A DNA stretch of 8,583 bases from Candidatus Methanolliviera sp. GoM_asphalt (GCA_902158745.1 CABGHH010000062.1:1-8583), one strand, 5' to 3'. Positions 1 through 6,291 are shown, counted from the first letter of the stretch. Notes: generated by a model not told the origin, from the sequence alone. A program made the numbers and translations.

Positions 1-43
1 ATGACAATTCCATCTGGAAGAGCATAAAGAGGGAATTGTCATT
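1..43. repeat. Short inverted repeat (possible hairpin) at the window edge
   Basis: The first 11 bases (atgacaattcc) are the exact reverse complement of positions 33-43 (ggaattgtcat), with a 21-base spacer. The right half lies in the left arm of the large inverted repeat. The other arm (1284-1469) ends near 1469 and lacks the partner half, so the hairpin is specific to this copy. No T-run follows it. It may be a hairpin or the edge of a larger element cut by the window. Confidence 0.4.
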
Positions 44-199
44 GATCTTTTTGACGTGCAAAGAAAGGTCAAACGAGTTGTTGGAGTGTTATTCTATACG
101 TTCTCCTCTTCATTAAGTTTCGCTAAGAGACGGAGAAATCTTTGACATCTAGGGGAATTGTGTTGCGACGATAAGAGATTATTTTTGTCGAGGACTAAA
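15..199 (-). repeat. Left arm of a ~186-bp imperfect inverted repeat (degenerate gene 3' end)
   Basis: This stretch is the reverse complement of 1284-1469 with roughly 23 mismatches and one single-base gap, about 87% identity counted by eye. On the minus strand it encodes a truncated relative of the reading frame that ends at 1389. VLDKNN, QHN, RCQ, FL and KLNEEEN followed by TAG are shared in register, without indels, up to the stop codon. Upstream of VLDKNN (beyond about 199) similarity stops, so only the 3' end of the gene was copied. The segment past the stop (roughly 15-95) is at least as well conserved as the coding part. I read it as a decayed duplicated fragment. I see no transposase or terminal motif. 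Confidence 0.7.
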
Positions 200-255
200 A
201 TTAAATACAAGTGGTAGAAGAAAGAGATAGGTTCACTTTATAATGTCGCGGAGGT
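197..255 (+). promoter_or_regulatory. Putative promoter and ribosome binding site of the sixA-like gene
   Basis: A TATA-like stretch (aaaattaaata, about 197-207) lies some 60 bases before the start codon. It would place transcription start near 230 and give a leader of about 35 bases. A strong ribosome binding site, GGAGGT at 250-255, lies 10 bases before the ATG at 266. The ribosome site is clear. The TATA call is weak because the region is AT-rich and a second candidate (tttataatg, about 235-243) exists. Confidence 0.35.
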
Positions 256-265
256 ATAGAAATAA

Positions 266-718
266 ATGAAACTATACCTGGTACAGCACGCAGAGGCAAA
301 AGATAAGGATCTCGACCCGACTCGTCCACTCTCTGATAAAGGACGAAATGATATTAGAAATGTAACAAACTTCCTCAAAGGAAAAATAGAAGCATCCAAA
401 ATCGTGCATAGTGGAAAACTACGCGCAAGACAAACGGCAGAAGAATTAAATGAGGTGGTATCTTCATCGGTGGAAGAAGTGGATGGACTCGCACCTTTGG
501 AAGATTCTGGCATTTGGGAGAAGAGATTGAGAGAGGAATCTGAAGATACGATGATCGTCGGCCATCTGCCCCATCTGAGTATACTCGCCGGACTTCTACT
601 TGCAAACGATCCAAACAGAAGGGTGATAGACTTCAAAAGGGGTGGTGTCGTCTGTTTGGAGCGAAATGAGGAGGGCAATTGGTCGTTGCAATGGATGGTG
701 ACACCCGAAATTCTTTGA
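266..718 (+). CDS. sixA: SixA-type phosphohistidine phosphatase (histidine phosphatase superfamily)
   Basis: This is a 150-residue cytosolic protein of the histidine phosphatase (phosphoglycerate-mutase-like) superfamily, close in length to SixA (about 160). Family members of this type remove phosphate from phosphohistidine on signalling or phosphotransfer proteins. The catalytic histidine is His8 in VQHAEA. The usual RHG triplet therefore reads QHA here, with Gln replacing the phosphate-binding Arg. Other family marks are RPLSDKG (20-26), SGKLRARQTAE (49-59, carrying the further phosphate-pocket arginine) and VGHLPHLS (98-105) with the second catalytic His100. There is no signal peptide or membrane segment. 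The start at ATG 266 is fixed by GGAGGT ten bases upstream. The stop is followed four bases later by the next ORF, which suggests co-transcription. The substrate cannot be told from sequence. Confidence 0.85.
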   Translation: MKLYLVQHAEAKDKDLDPTRPLSDKGRNDIRNVTNFLKGKIEASKIVHSGKLRARQTAEELNEVVSSSVEEVDGLAPLEDSGIWEKRLREESEDTMIVGHLPHLSILAGLLLANDPNRRVIDFKRGGVVCLERNEEGNWSLQWMVTPEIL

Positions 719-722
719 TCTC

Positions 723-1049
723 ATGCATGGCTGTTGTTACTCTTGTAAACATTGGAAAAATGCGAAGATAAGACGAGTAATCTTCGACGTGAAGAGAGAA
801 TTCAAGGGCAATGAAGAGATCATCATAGAATTCGGAGGGAGAAAAGTCAAGATACCTTCATGGAGTTATCATATCGATGAATCGATGAAGAAGATTATAG
901 AGGCTATCAGAGAAGGAAGTATTAAATACTGTAATGAGCGGATGATAAGGCCTTGGGATAACTATGAGTGCTTCGAACCGAGGATTATGGTGAAGGAAGT
1001 AGATATAAACACGGGGGAAGAATGCGAATCTTCATACCTCGCTTGTTGA
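723..1049 (+). CDS. Cysteine-containing hypothetical protein, likely the 5' part of a frameshifted gene
   Basis: I do not recognise this 108-residue protein. It opens with a cysteine cluster (Cys4, Cys5, Cys8 in GCCYSCKHW) and has Cys70 and Cys83 in YCNERMIRPWDNYECFEP, with Cys101 and Cys108 near the end. The two early pairs (CxxC plus two distal Cys) could bind zinc or a small Fe-S centre, which is inference. No signal peptide or membrane segment is visible. The ATG at 723 is four bases after the sixA-like stop and has no clear ribosome binding site, so translation would rely on coupling. The frame ends at TGA 1047-1049. The same frame stays open after it to TGA 1119 and reads TKEGCPFKESCYKE, while the +1 frame is open from 1009 to 1389 with no start codon. 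Both observations suggest that the product was once longer. Confidence 0.6.
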   Translation: MHGCCYSCKHWKNAKIRRVIFDVKREFKGNEEIIIEFGGRKVKIPSWSYHIDESMKKIIEAIREGSIKYCNERMIRPWDNYECFEPRIMVKEVDINTGEECESSYLAC

Positions 1050-1389
1050 ACTAAAGAAGGATGCCCATTCAAAGAAAGCTGTTATAAAGAGCAGAAGGAG
1101 CATAATTATTATTTCGGATGAGACGCGATGTGAGAGAATTTATAGATACGCGGAGATCGGGAAAAATATCTGGAGGGAAGATATTATTGATACGGAAGAA
1201 TACTCCTATGATAGTTTGAATGATCTTAAGATTGTAAAAGAACATGAGACGATCGATCATTTGGAAAAACATAAAAAATGGATTATAGTCTTCGACAAAA
1301 ATAATTTCTCATCATTGCAACACAATCCCCATAGGTGTCAAGAATTTCTCTATCCATTCACGAAACTTAATGAAGAAGAGAACGCATAG
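1009..1389 (+). pseudogene. Startless downstream reading frame, probable 3' part of the 723 gene after a frameshift
   Basis: A 126-codon open frame runs from just after an in-frame TAA (1006-1008) to TAG at 1387-1389. It has no ATG or GTG, and no TTG before about 1216, so it cannot start by itself. It overlaps the end of the 723 ORF in the +1 frame. Its composition looks protein-like: RRSIIIISDETRCERIYRY, then WREDIIDTEEYSYDSLNDL, then HLEKHKKWIIVFDKNN and a final QHNPHRCQEFL...KLNEEENA. The last ~35 codons match in register the reading frame in the inverted copy at 15-199, which supports a real ancestral coding sequence. Joined to the 723 ORF by a one-base correction near 1010-1049, it would give a protein of roughly 220 residues. 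I do not recognise its function. A sequencing error would produce the same picture as a true pseudogene. Confidence 0.55.
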
Positions 1390-1469
1390 AATAACACTTC
1401 AACAACTCGTTTGACCTCTTCCTTGCACATCAAAAAGATCGATGACAATTCCCTCTTTATGCTATTCCA
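1284..1469 (+). repeat. Right arm of the ~186-bp imperfect inverted repeat
   Basis: This is the partner of 15-199. It covers the last 35 or so codons of the startless frame ending at 1389 plus 80 bases beyond the stop. The post-stop part contains tgacaattccctctttatgc and differs from the other arm at about seven positions and one single-base gap. The arms flank a 1.1 kb unit holding the sixA-like gene and the hypothetical gene. There is no obvious target-site duplication at the outer ends, although the left end cannot be judged because the window begins there. Confidence 0.7.
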
Positions 1470-1531
1470 AATGAACTCGATCGGATTTTGGATCGGGAGA
1501 ATAAGACGGTAGAAAAACGAGTACAATACCA

Positions 1532-1749
1532 GTTGGCAAGGGCGGGCTTGCCGCTATTTGGGAACGAACGATGTGAGGGTTGTCGAAAAAAAGATCTCAA
1601 ATGGAGACGATTATGCTTCTCTAATTTATGAGGTGATGGCCTACCAGATCGCACCCGTGACGGTGTATCCCGGCGAGGACGAGATGGAGGCATTAAATTT
1701 AAGTGGATTAGGAGTATTGAGGGGAGAGGAGGAGGCAAAAGAATACTAA
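1532..1749 (+). pseudogene. buk: Butyrate kinase C-terminal remnant (frameshift plus internal deletion)
   Basis: The segment matches the C-terminal third of butyrate kinase (acetokinase family, butyryl phosphate plus ADP to butyrate plus ATP). First comes VGKGGLAA in one frame (1532-1555). After a one-base loss near 1555-1557 the other frame reads YLGTNDVRVVEKK, then YASLIYEVMAYQIA, and directly PVTVYPGEDEMEAL and VLRGEEEAKEY before TAA 1747-1749. In intact homologues about 40 residues, including the VDAIVLTGGLA region that is part of the nucleotide-binding core, lie between YQIA and PV. Here they are missing in frame at about 1653/1654. The N-terminal two thirds are absent. A TTG at 1558 would open a 63-residue ORF, but it has no ribosome binding site and is only the relic. 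It cannot be an active kinase. Confidence 0.8.
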
Positions 1750-1763
1750 AACAAAACGATATT

Positions 1764-1831
1764 AAACTTTAAATAAAAGAAAGGTGAAAGATATTTTTCC
1801 CGATGGACGAATTGAAAAGCGATGTAAGGAG
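1764..1831 (+). promoter_or_regulatory. Putative promoter and leader of the leuD-like gene
   Basis: A TATA-like stretch (actttaaataaaag, about 1767-1780) follows the butyrate kinase relic by about 20 bases and is a reasonable archaeal promoter for the leuD-like gene. AAGGAG at 1826-1831 is a good ribosome binding site. It sits nine bases before GTG 1841, an alternative start of the leuD-like gene. A 25-codon ORF (1803-1880) lies in the leader and its TGA overlaps ATG 1877 as ATGA. Confidence 0.3.
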
Positions 1832-1894
1832 AAAATTTAGGTGGACAATTGGAATAACAAAATTCATATATCAAAAATGACCAAGGGGTTTTTC

Positions 1895-2395
1895 ATGCGA
1901 TCAAAAGCAATAAGGGTATTTCCGCCGGATACGAACACAGACGAGATCATCTCCGGCAAATACAAATATGACGAGCTGGACATGGAAAAATTAGCAGTTC
2001 ACACATTTGAGAGCATAGATAAGGATTTTTATGAAGATTCAAAGAGAGAGAAAAATCCGATGATCGTTTCCGCGAGAAATTTTGGCTGTGGGTCGAGCAG
2101 AGAACAGGCACCACAAGTTTTGAAGGCGTGCGGTATCTCCTGCATCGTGGCGGAGAGCTTTGCAAGGATATTTTATAGGAACTGTTTCAACGTTGGTCTG
2201 CCCGCGATCGAATGTGCAAAGATATCCGAAGGGGTTTCTAAGGATGATGAGCTTGAGGTCGATTACGGGAGCGGAAAGATAAAGAACTTAACAAGTGGGG
2301 AGGAATATGAATTTAAGCCTATTCCGAGATATATGCAAGAAATTCTGGATGCAGGAGGTCTGATTCCTCACCTGCTGAAGAAAGGGGGCTTTTGA
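1895..2395 (+). CDS. leuD: Aconitase-family small (swivel) subunit, 3-isopropylmalate dehydratase LeuD type
   Basis: The product is the small swivel-domain subunit of a two-subunit hydro-lyase of the aconitase superfamily (isopropylmalate isomerase or homoaconitase type). From the ATG at 1895 it has 166 residues, the usual length. Seen motifs are NTDEIISGKY (14-23), NFGCGSSREQAP (62-73) and SFARIFYRNCFNVGLPAIE (88-106), the family's three conserved blocks. The loop after IISGKY, which decides substrate in archaeal LeuD and HacB proteins (known forms YLVY/YLVM versus YLRT), reads YKYD here, so leucine or another pathway cannot be assigned safely. The Fe-S-bearing large subunit LeuC is not in the window. 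In-frame earlier starts exist: GTG 1841 has the best ribosome site (AAGGAG), and ATG 1877 overlaps an upstream ORF stop. I chose 1895 because family proteins begin right there (KAIRVF before NTDEII). Confidence 0.85.
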   Translation: MRSKAIRVFPPDTNTDEIISGKYKYDELDMEKLAVHTFESIDKDFYEDSKREKNPMIVSARNFGCGSSREQAPQVLKACGISCIVAESFARIFYRNCFNVGLPAIECAKISEGVSKDDELEVDYGSGKIKNLTSGEEYEFKPIPRYMQEILDAGGLIPHLLKKGGF

Positions 2396-2396
2396 A

Positions 2397-2452
2397 TGAA
2401 GGTTTCTCACCCTCTCAACTGAAGGATTCTCATCCTCTCAACACCTGCGTGC
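2397..2452 (+). repeat. Intergenic repeat after leuD: tandem 23-bp units plus conserved tail
   Basis: One base after the leuD stop codon begins a 23-base unit (tgaaggtttctcaccctctc, then aac; 2397-2419). It is repeated at once at 2420-2442 with two changes and followed by acctgcgtgc (2443-2452). The same arrangement, a tgaagg unit ending in caccctttcaac followed by ctgcgtgc, starts one base after the gatA stop on the minus strand (7311-7278). A shorter copy lies in the gatB leader. It is therefore a repeat family, not chance. Confidence 0.65.
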
Positions 2453-2475
2453 TGCTGTGTTGAATAAAACGTAAA

Positions 2476-2481
2476 TTTTTT
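2476..2481 (+). terminator. Oligo-T terminator candidate after leuD
   Basis: Six consecutive T on the coding strand lie about 80 bases after the leuD stop and beyond the repeat. Runs of this kind are enough for termination by archaeal RNA polymerase. No stem precedes it. Confidence 0.35.
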
Positions 2482-2570
2482 CATACATACCAACATTTAG
2501 TCAATGGGGGATAGGAGAAATGGCAAAAAGAAAGAGTAACTCCCATCGAAGTTATTATGCTCGATCATTT

Positions 2571-2576
2571 AAAAAA
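2571..2576 (-). terminator. Oligo-T terminator candidate after topA
   Basis: On the minus strand, TTTTTT lies about 20 bases past the topA stop. It is preceded by a weak stem (GAGA...TCTC in gagagccgtctc, 2582-2593). Read on the plus strand, the same stem precedes a T5 run inside the topA tail, so the site may stop transcription from both sides between the convergent leuD and topA units. Confidence 0.4.
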
Positions 2577-2596
2577 TTTTTGAGACGGCTCTCTTT

Positions 2597-4732
2597 TTAT
2601 CTCGTTTCCGTTGTCACCCTCTCTTTAGATTTTGGTGATGCTTTAGGTTTTGTTGCTTTTATAGATTTACCTTTTGCTTTCTCTTTTACCTTCTCTTTCT
2701 CTTCTCCTTCTTCTTCCTCTTTCTTTGCCATCCATTCGATATAATTACAGTATGGGCAACCCAGATTCCATGTCTTATTCTTGTACAGTATCTTTATGAG
2801 CTTTAATCCGTGTTCTTTACACTTCTGATCGGTTATCACCAATCTTCCGCTCTTTGGGAGTGGGAGTGAAAAATCACAGTCAGGATAGCTCGAACATCCG
2901 ATGAACCTCGTCCCCCTCCTTGTCCTTCTTATTATGAGGTCACCGCCACACTTCTCACACTTGCCCACAACCTTCTCTTCTCTAAGACGCTCTCGAAGAT
3001 CTTTTGATATCTTCTCCTCATTCTTCTTCAGTATCTCAAAGGTATCCCCAAGCATCTCCCTCGATCTTTTGATCACTTCTTCCTCGGGCAATCTTCCTTC
3101 GGCGATCGTGTTCATCTCCTCTTCGAGCTCCTTGGTCATCTTCACATCTGTTATCTTCTCTGCATATTCGTCCAGCGTTTTTATGACGGCTCTTGCAACT
3201 ATGGTCGGTTTTAAAGGATTTCCATGGACATAGCCCCTTCTATAAAGTTTGCCTATCATCTCGTGCCTCGTGGATTTTGTGCCGAGACCGAGTTCATCCA
3301 TCTTCTCTATCAATCTTCCCTGCCCGTACCTTCGAGGTGGCTTCGTCTCCTTCTCCTCCACAAAAGATTCCACTTTTAATATCTCCCCCACGGACAATTC
3401 TGGTATGAAGACCTCTTCGAGAGAGCTATACGGATAGATCTCTCTCCACCCCTTCTCTATAATCTTCGACCCCGTCGCGTTGAAAAGTTCTCCATTGACA
3501 TCTATCTCTGCTTTTGTGCCTTCTATCTTTGCTGCATCACTCAACGTAGCCAAGAATCTCCTCACTACGAGCTCATAGATCTTCCACTCTTCATCATTCA
3601 ATTTCTCCCGTTTTGTATAACCGACGGGATGAATTGGAGGGTGATCCTTAGCCTCTTTTCCTCGCGTGGGTTTGAGTTCCTTGTCCAAGAGTTTTTTTGA
3701 ATACTTGGAGAACTCTTTCATCTTTGAGAGAAGTCTCAATATTTTTTTTAGATCTATCTTGGAATAGACGGCGTTATCCGTTCTTGGATAAGAGAGCAAA
3801 CCCTGGCTGTAGAGATTTTCCGCAGTTCGCATTGCGTTCGATGCCGTGAAACCGATGGATGTCGCCGCCGTTAAAAATGCGGTCGTATTGAATGGGTTAG
3901 GCGGCATATCATTCTTTATTCTCTTTTTAAATGTCTTTACTTCCCCTTTATTCCCAAGAGAGGATTTTACACGATCGACTTCTTTCTTGGTATGGAATCT
4001 ACCTTTTTTGTGCTTAGCAATGAACGTAAAATCGTCTTTTAAGCATTTTATATATAGTTCCCAATAGGGCTCCGGAACGAAGTTATCTATCTCCTCCTCT
4101 TTCTCTGTTATCAAAGCGAGGGTTGGCGTCTGTACTCTTCCTACGGAAAGAAAATTATTTCCAAGCCTCATGGATGAGAGGGAGAGAAATCTCGTCAGAC
4201 TTGCACCCCACACGAGATCGATTACCCTTCTCGCATCGGCAGATTGTGCCAGATTGAAGTCTATATCCACAAGATTAGAGAAGCTTTTTTCTATCTCATC
4301 ATTTGTTATCGCACTGTATCTCGCTCGATCGAATTTAGCTTCCTTATTTACGGAAGATATGATCTCCAGGGCTTCCACACCTATCAATTCACCCTCCCGA
4401 TCATAGTCCGTGGCGATCGTTACCTCTTCTGCATCTCTCCCAAGCTTCTTCAATGCGTTTGCATACTTCTTCTCCGTCGGCTTCTTTACTATATCTGTCC
4501 AGACCAGTTCTTCAGGCCCTACGGCGTTCCAGTTCTTTTTATCCGCGGGAAAGTCTATATTTATGATATGCCCCCTCAACCCCATAACGGTGGTATTTGA
4601 AAATGTCCCATCTTCTGAGAACGTATAGACGTTCGAACTCGTGATTCTTTTCCCCTTCTCCTTGCCGCCTGAGAGAATGTTTGCTATCCTCTTCGCTGTA
4701 TTGTTCTTCTCAGTTACGATCAGTCTTCGCAC
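2597..4732 (-). CDS. topA: DNA topoisomerase I (type IA), archaeal
   Basis: This is a 711-residue type IA topoisomerase. It cuts one DNA strand through a 5'-phosphotyrosine link and relaxes negative supercoils. The Toprim domain opens the protein: Glu8 in LIVTEKN and the metal-binding acids Asp109, Asp111 and Glu113 in TDYDREGE. The core shows VGRVQTPTLALI (197-208) and the catalytic Tyr315 in GLLSYPRTD. DHPPIHP (363-369) and GLGTKSTRHEMI (482-493) are further family signatures. The C-terminus carries two zinc-ribbon-like modules: Cys592/595/613/619, and Cys638/His641 with Cys659/662. A strongly charged, lysine-rich low-complexity tail (about 668-711) follows and probably contacts DNA. There is no helicase part, so this is not reverse gyrase. 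The start is GTG 4732-4730, with GGAG eight bases upstream. It overlaps the gatB stop by 13 bases, which implies translational coupling in one operon. The C-terminal tail overlaps nothing real on the other strand. Confidence 0.96.
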   Translation of the reverse strand: MRRLIVTEKNNTAKRIANILSGGKEKGKRITSSNVYTFSEDGTFSNTTVMGLRGHIINIDFPADKKNWNAVGPEELVWTDIVKKPTEKKYANALKKLGRDAEEVTIATDYDREGELIGVEALEIISSVNKEAKFDRARYSAITNDEIEKSFSNLVDIDFNLAQSADARRVIDLVWGASLTRFLSLSSMRLGNNFLSVGRVQTPTLALITEKEEEIDNFVPEPYWELYIKCLKDDFTFIAKHKKGRFHTKKEVDRVKSSLGNKGEVKTFKKRIKNDMPPNPFNTTAFLTAATSIGFTASNAMRTAENLYSQGLLSYPRTDNAVYSKIDLKKILRLLSKMKEFSKYSKKLLDKELKPTRGKEAKDHPPIHPVGYTKREKLNDEEWKIYELVVRRFLATLSDAAKIEGTKAEIDVNGELFNATGSKIIEKGWREIYPYSSLEEVFIPELSVGEILKVESFVEEKETKPPRRYGQGRLIEKMDELGLGTKSTRHEMIGKLYRRGYVHGNPLKPTIVARAVIKTLDEYAEKITDVKMTKELEEEMNTIAEGRLPEEEVIKRSREMLGDTFEILKKNEEKISKDLRERLREEKVVGKCEKCGGDLIIRRTRRGTRFIGCSSYPDCDFSLPLPKSGRLVITDQKCKEHGLKLIKILYKNKTWNLGCPYCNYIEWMAKKEEEEGEEKEKVKEKAKGKSIKATKPKASPKSKERVTTETR

Positions 4733-6183
4733 AGATATTTCTCCAACAGCTCGTTTACATCCTTAGGGCCGCTCTTTCCCTTGGAAAGTGCCATCACCTT
4801 CCCAACCAAAAAATTTAGCGCTCTCTTCTTTTTCTTATGATAATCTTCCACGACTTTTGGATTTTCTTCTATTACCTTTTTGACCAATATCTCGGTTTCA
4901 CTTCTGTCTAACCTGCCAAATCCTCTCCTTCTCGCAATCTCTTCTGGATTCCCGCCATTATCGAGTATCTCCCTTATGGTCTCAACCGCGTTCTTCTCCG
5001 TTATCTTTCCAGAAGAAAGATCTTTGAGTATCTCTATCGTCTTATCTTCGGTGAGTGGAGATCCTTCTATCTTCATCTCCCTATAATTTAGTTCTCCTTT
5101 AAGAACATCCACGATCCAACTTGCTGCCATATTTGGATCGATCTCTCTTGCCCTCCTGACGTCTTTTTGTTGTGGGATCGTGCAAATCGAAGATTTGCAG
5201 ACAATCTCAAAATAATCTGCGATCTCTATATCTGACGTCAGCGATCTCGCATGATTCTCTTTTACCCCATATTCTTCGACGAATCTGCGTATCTTCGCAT
5301 CCGGAAGCTCTGGAATTTCATCTTTTAACCTTTCTGTCCAGCTTTTAACGCTCATTGGAGGCAGATCAGGCTCCGGAAAATATCTGTAATCTTCTTCTCC
5401 CTCTTTCGTCCTCATGGAGATTGTTATGCCCCTCTCCTCGTTATAGTGCCTCGTTTCCTGGATAATTTTTATGTTTCTCCTCAAAAGATTCTTTTGCCTC
5501 GTTGCCTCGTAAGAGAGAGCTTTTTCCACGCCTTTGTGGGAAGATATGTTCTTTACCTCTGCCCTATCCCCTCCTGCCAAAGAGATATTGGAATCTACAC
5601 GCATTGCACCTTCCAAATCTCCATCGAAGACGTCTAAATATTCAAGGATACTTCTCAATTTGTCGAGAAATCTTCTTGCCTCTTTTGGACTCTTCAAATC
5701 TGGTTCCGTCACAATCTCGAGCAGAGCCATTCCTGATCTGCTGTAGTCGATCAGAGAATGTCTTGAATATTGTATTCCTCCTTCATGGATCATCCTCGCA
5801 GGGTCTTCTTCCATGTGGACTCTATTTATCCGGATGATCTTCTCCCCGCGATCCGTCTCTATGCTCATTTTACCATCAACTGCCAGCGGAAAATCATACT
5901 GAGATATTTGAAATCCCTTCGGCAGATCGGGATAGAAATAGTTCTTTCGATAGAATAGCGTCTGCTCCAATACCTCACAATTTAAAGCCAAAGCGACCTT
6001 TATTCCACATTCGACCGCCTTTCTATTTATCACAGGAAGAGCACCGGGCAACCCCAAACAGACCGGGCAGGTGTGCGTGTTTGGCTCATCATCTTGATAA
6101 TCGGTGGAACAGCCGCAAAAAAGTTTACTTTTGAGTTTATTGAGCTGTACGTGAACCTCTAATCCTATCATGACGTTATTCAT
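4720..6183 (-). CDS. gatB: Aspartyl/glutamyl-tRNA amidotransferase subunit B
   Basis: A full-length 487-residue GatB. It binds the misacylated tRNA, phosphorylates the Asp (or Glu) side chain with ATP, and receives ammonia from GatA. In archaea GatCAB mainly makes Asn-tRNA(Asn), because GatDE serves glutamine. The cradle domain has IGLEVHVQL (6-14), with the Glu/His pair of the active site. It also has a zinc site, Cys23/Cys25 and Cys39/Cys42 (CGC...CPVCLGLPG), then FYPDLPKGFQISQYD (83-97), HMEEDPAR (123-130), IDYSRSGMALLEIVTEPD (145-162) and YRYFPEPDLPP (266-276). The helical tail and YqeY-like domain run from about 340 to 487, including FLVGKVMALSKGK (458-470). The start is ATG 6183, supported by GTGAGGT just upstream. 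The end overlaps topA. gatA lies upstream on the same strand but is separated by 1.13 kb of mostly degraded sequence. Confidence 0.97.
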   Translation of the reverse strand: MNNVMIGLEVHVQLNKLKSKLFCGCSTDYQDDEPNTHTCPVCLGLPGALPVINRKAVECGIKVALALNCEVLEQTLFYRKNYFYPDLPKGFQISQYDFPLAVDGKMSIETDRGEKIIRINRVHMEEDPARMIHEGGIQYSRHSLIDYSRSGMALLEIVTEPDLKSPKEARRFLDKLRSILEYLDVFDGDLEGAMRVDSNISLAGGDRAEVKNISSHKGVEKALSYEATRQKNLLRRNIKIIQETRHYNEERGITISMRTKEGEEDYRYFPEPDLPPMSVKSWTERLKDEIPELPDAKIRRFVEEYGVKENHARSLTSDIEIADYFEIVCKSSICTIPQQKDVRRAREIDPNMAASWIVDVLKGELNYREMKIEGSPLTEDKTIEILKDLSSGKITEKNAVETIREILDNGGNPEEIARRRGFGRLDRSETEILVKKVIEENPKVVEDYHKKKKRALNFLVGKVMALSKGKSGPKDVNELLEKYLCED

Positions 6184-6207
6184 TTAAAAACCTCACGGTT
6201 CTTTATT

Positions 6208-6243
6208 CCCTTGTGCACCTTCGGTGCACGCAGGTTGAAAGGG
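6208..6243 (-). promoter_or_regulatory. Stem-loop in the gatB leader, built from an intergenic repeat copy
   Basis: On the gatB-sense strand GTGCACC-GAA-GGTGCAC forms a perfect 7-bp stem with a three-base loop (6229-6213). An outer CCCTT/AAGGG pair (6243-6239 with 6212-6208) can close it. The left half belongs to the repeat shared with 7278-7300. It ends about 25 bases before the gatB start codon and just upstream of its ribosome site. It could be a leader hairpin or simply the repeat's own palindrome; no T-run follows, so a terminator is unlikely. Confidence 0.5.
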
Positions 6244-6245
6244 TG
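6223..6245 (-). repeat. Intergenic repeat copy upstream of gatB
   Basis: These 23 bases are identical to 7278-7300 in the same orientation (core gcacgcaggttgaaagggtg on the plus strand), and related to 2420-2452 on the opposite strand. The flanking sequences differ: this copy lacks the tgaagg start present after leuD and gatA. With 7278-7300 it brackets the whole gap between gatB and gatA. Confidence 0.75.
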
Positions 6246-6265
6246 TCGTCGAAAATCTTTGATTT

Positions 6266-6291
6266 GCGTATATATAGTTTTTTATATGTGC
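6266..6291 (-). promoter_or_regulatory. TATA-box region of the gatB-topA operon
   Basis: On the minus strand this reads cacatataaaaaactatata, then cgc, containing one or two TATA-box candidates. It lies 83-108 bases before the gatB ATG. A start of transcription near 6245 would give a leader of about 60 bases that begins with the repeat hairpin. This would let gatB-topA be transcribed independently of gatA. It is inferred from position and composition only. Confidence 0.4.

Noticed and set aside
1047..1121. Selenocysteine at the in-frame TGA of the 723 ORF
   Set aside because: The frame stays open only 23 codons, a strong alternative +1 frame exists, and no selenocysteine insertion element or known selenoprotein context can be seen. 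Frameshift or decay is simpler.
15..1469. The inverted-repeat block as a classical insertion sequence
   Set aside because: The enclosed genes show no transposase motif, and the repeats are gene 3' ends, not short terminal inverted repeats.
1457..1738. 93-codon minus-strand ORF
   Set aside because: It is antisense to the butyrate kinase relic, whose motifs are unmistakable on the plus strand.
2397..2442. CRISPR array
   Set aside because: There are only two 23-base units directly abutting, with no spacer between them.
2520..2744. 74-codon plus-strand ORF starting MAKRKSNSHRSYYAR, with a GGAG-like site before it
   Set aside because: Most of it lies antisense to the lysine/glutamate-rich tail of topA, which explains its Ser/Phe-rich low-complexity C-terminus. 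Only the first 25 codons are outside topA, too little to support a gene.
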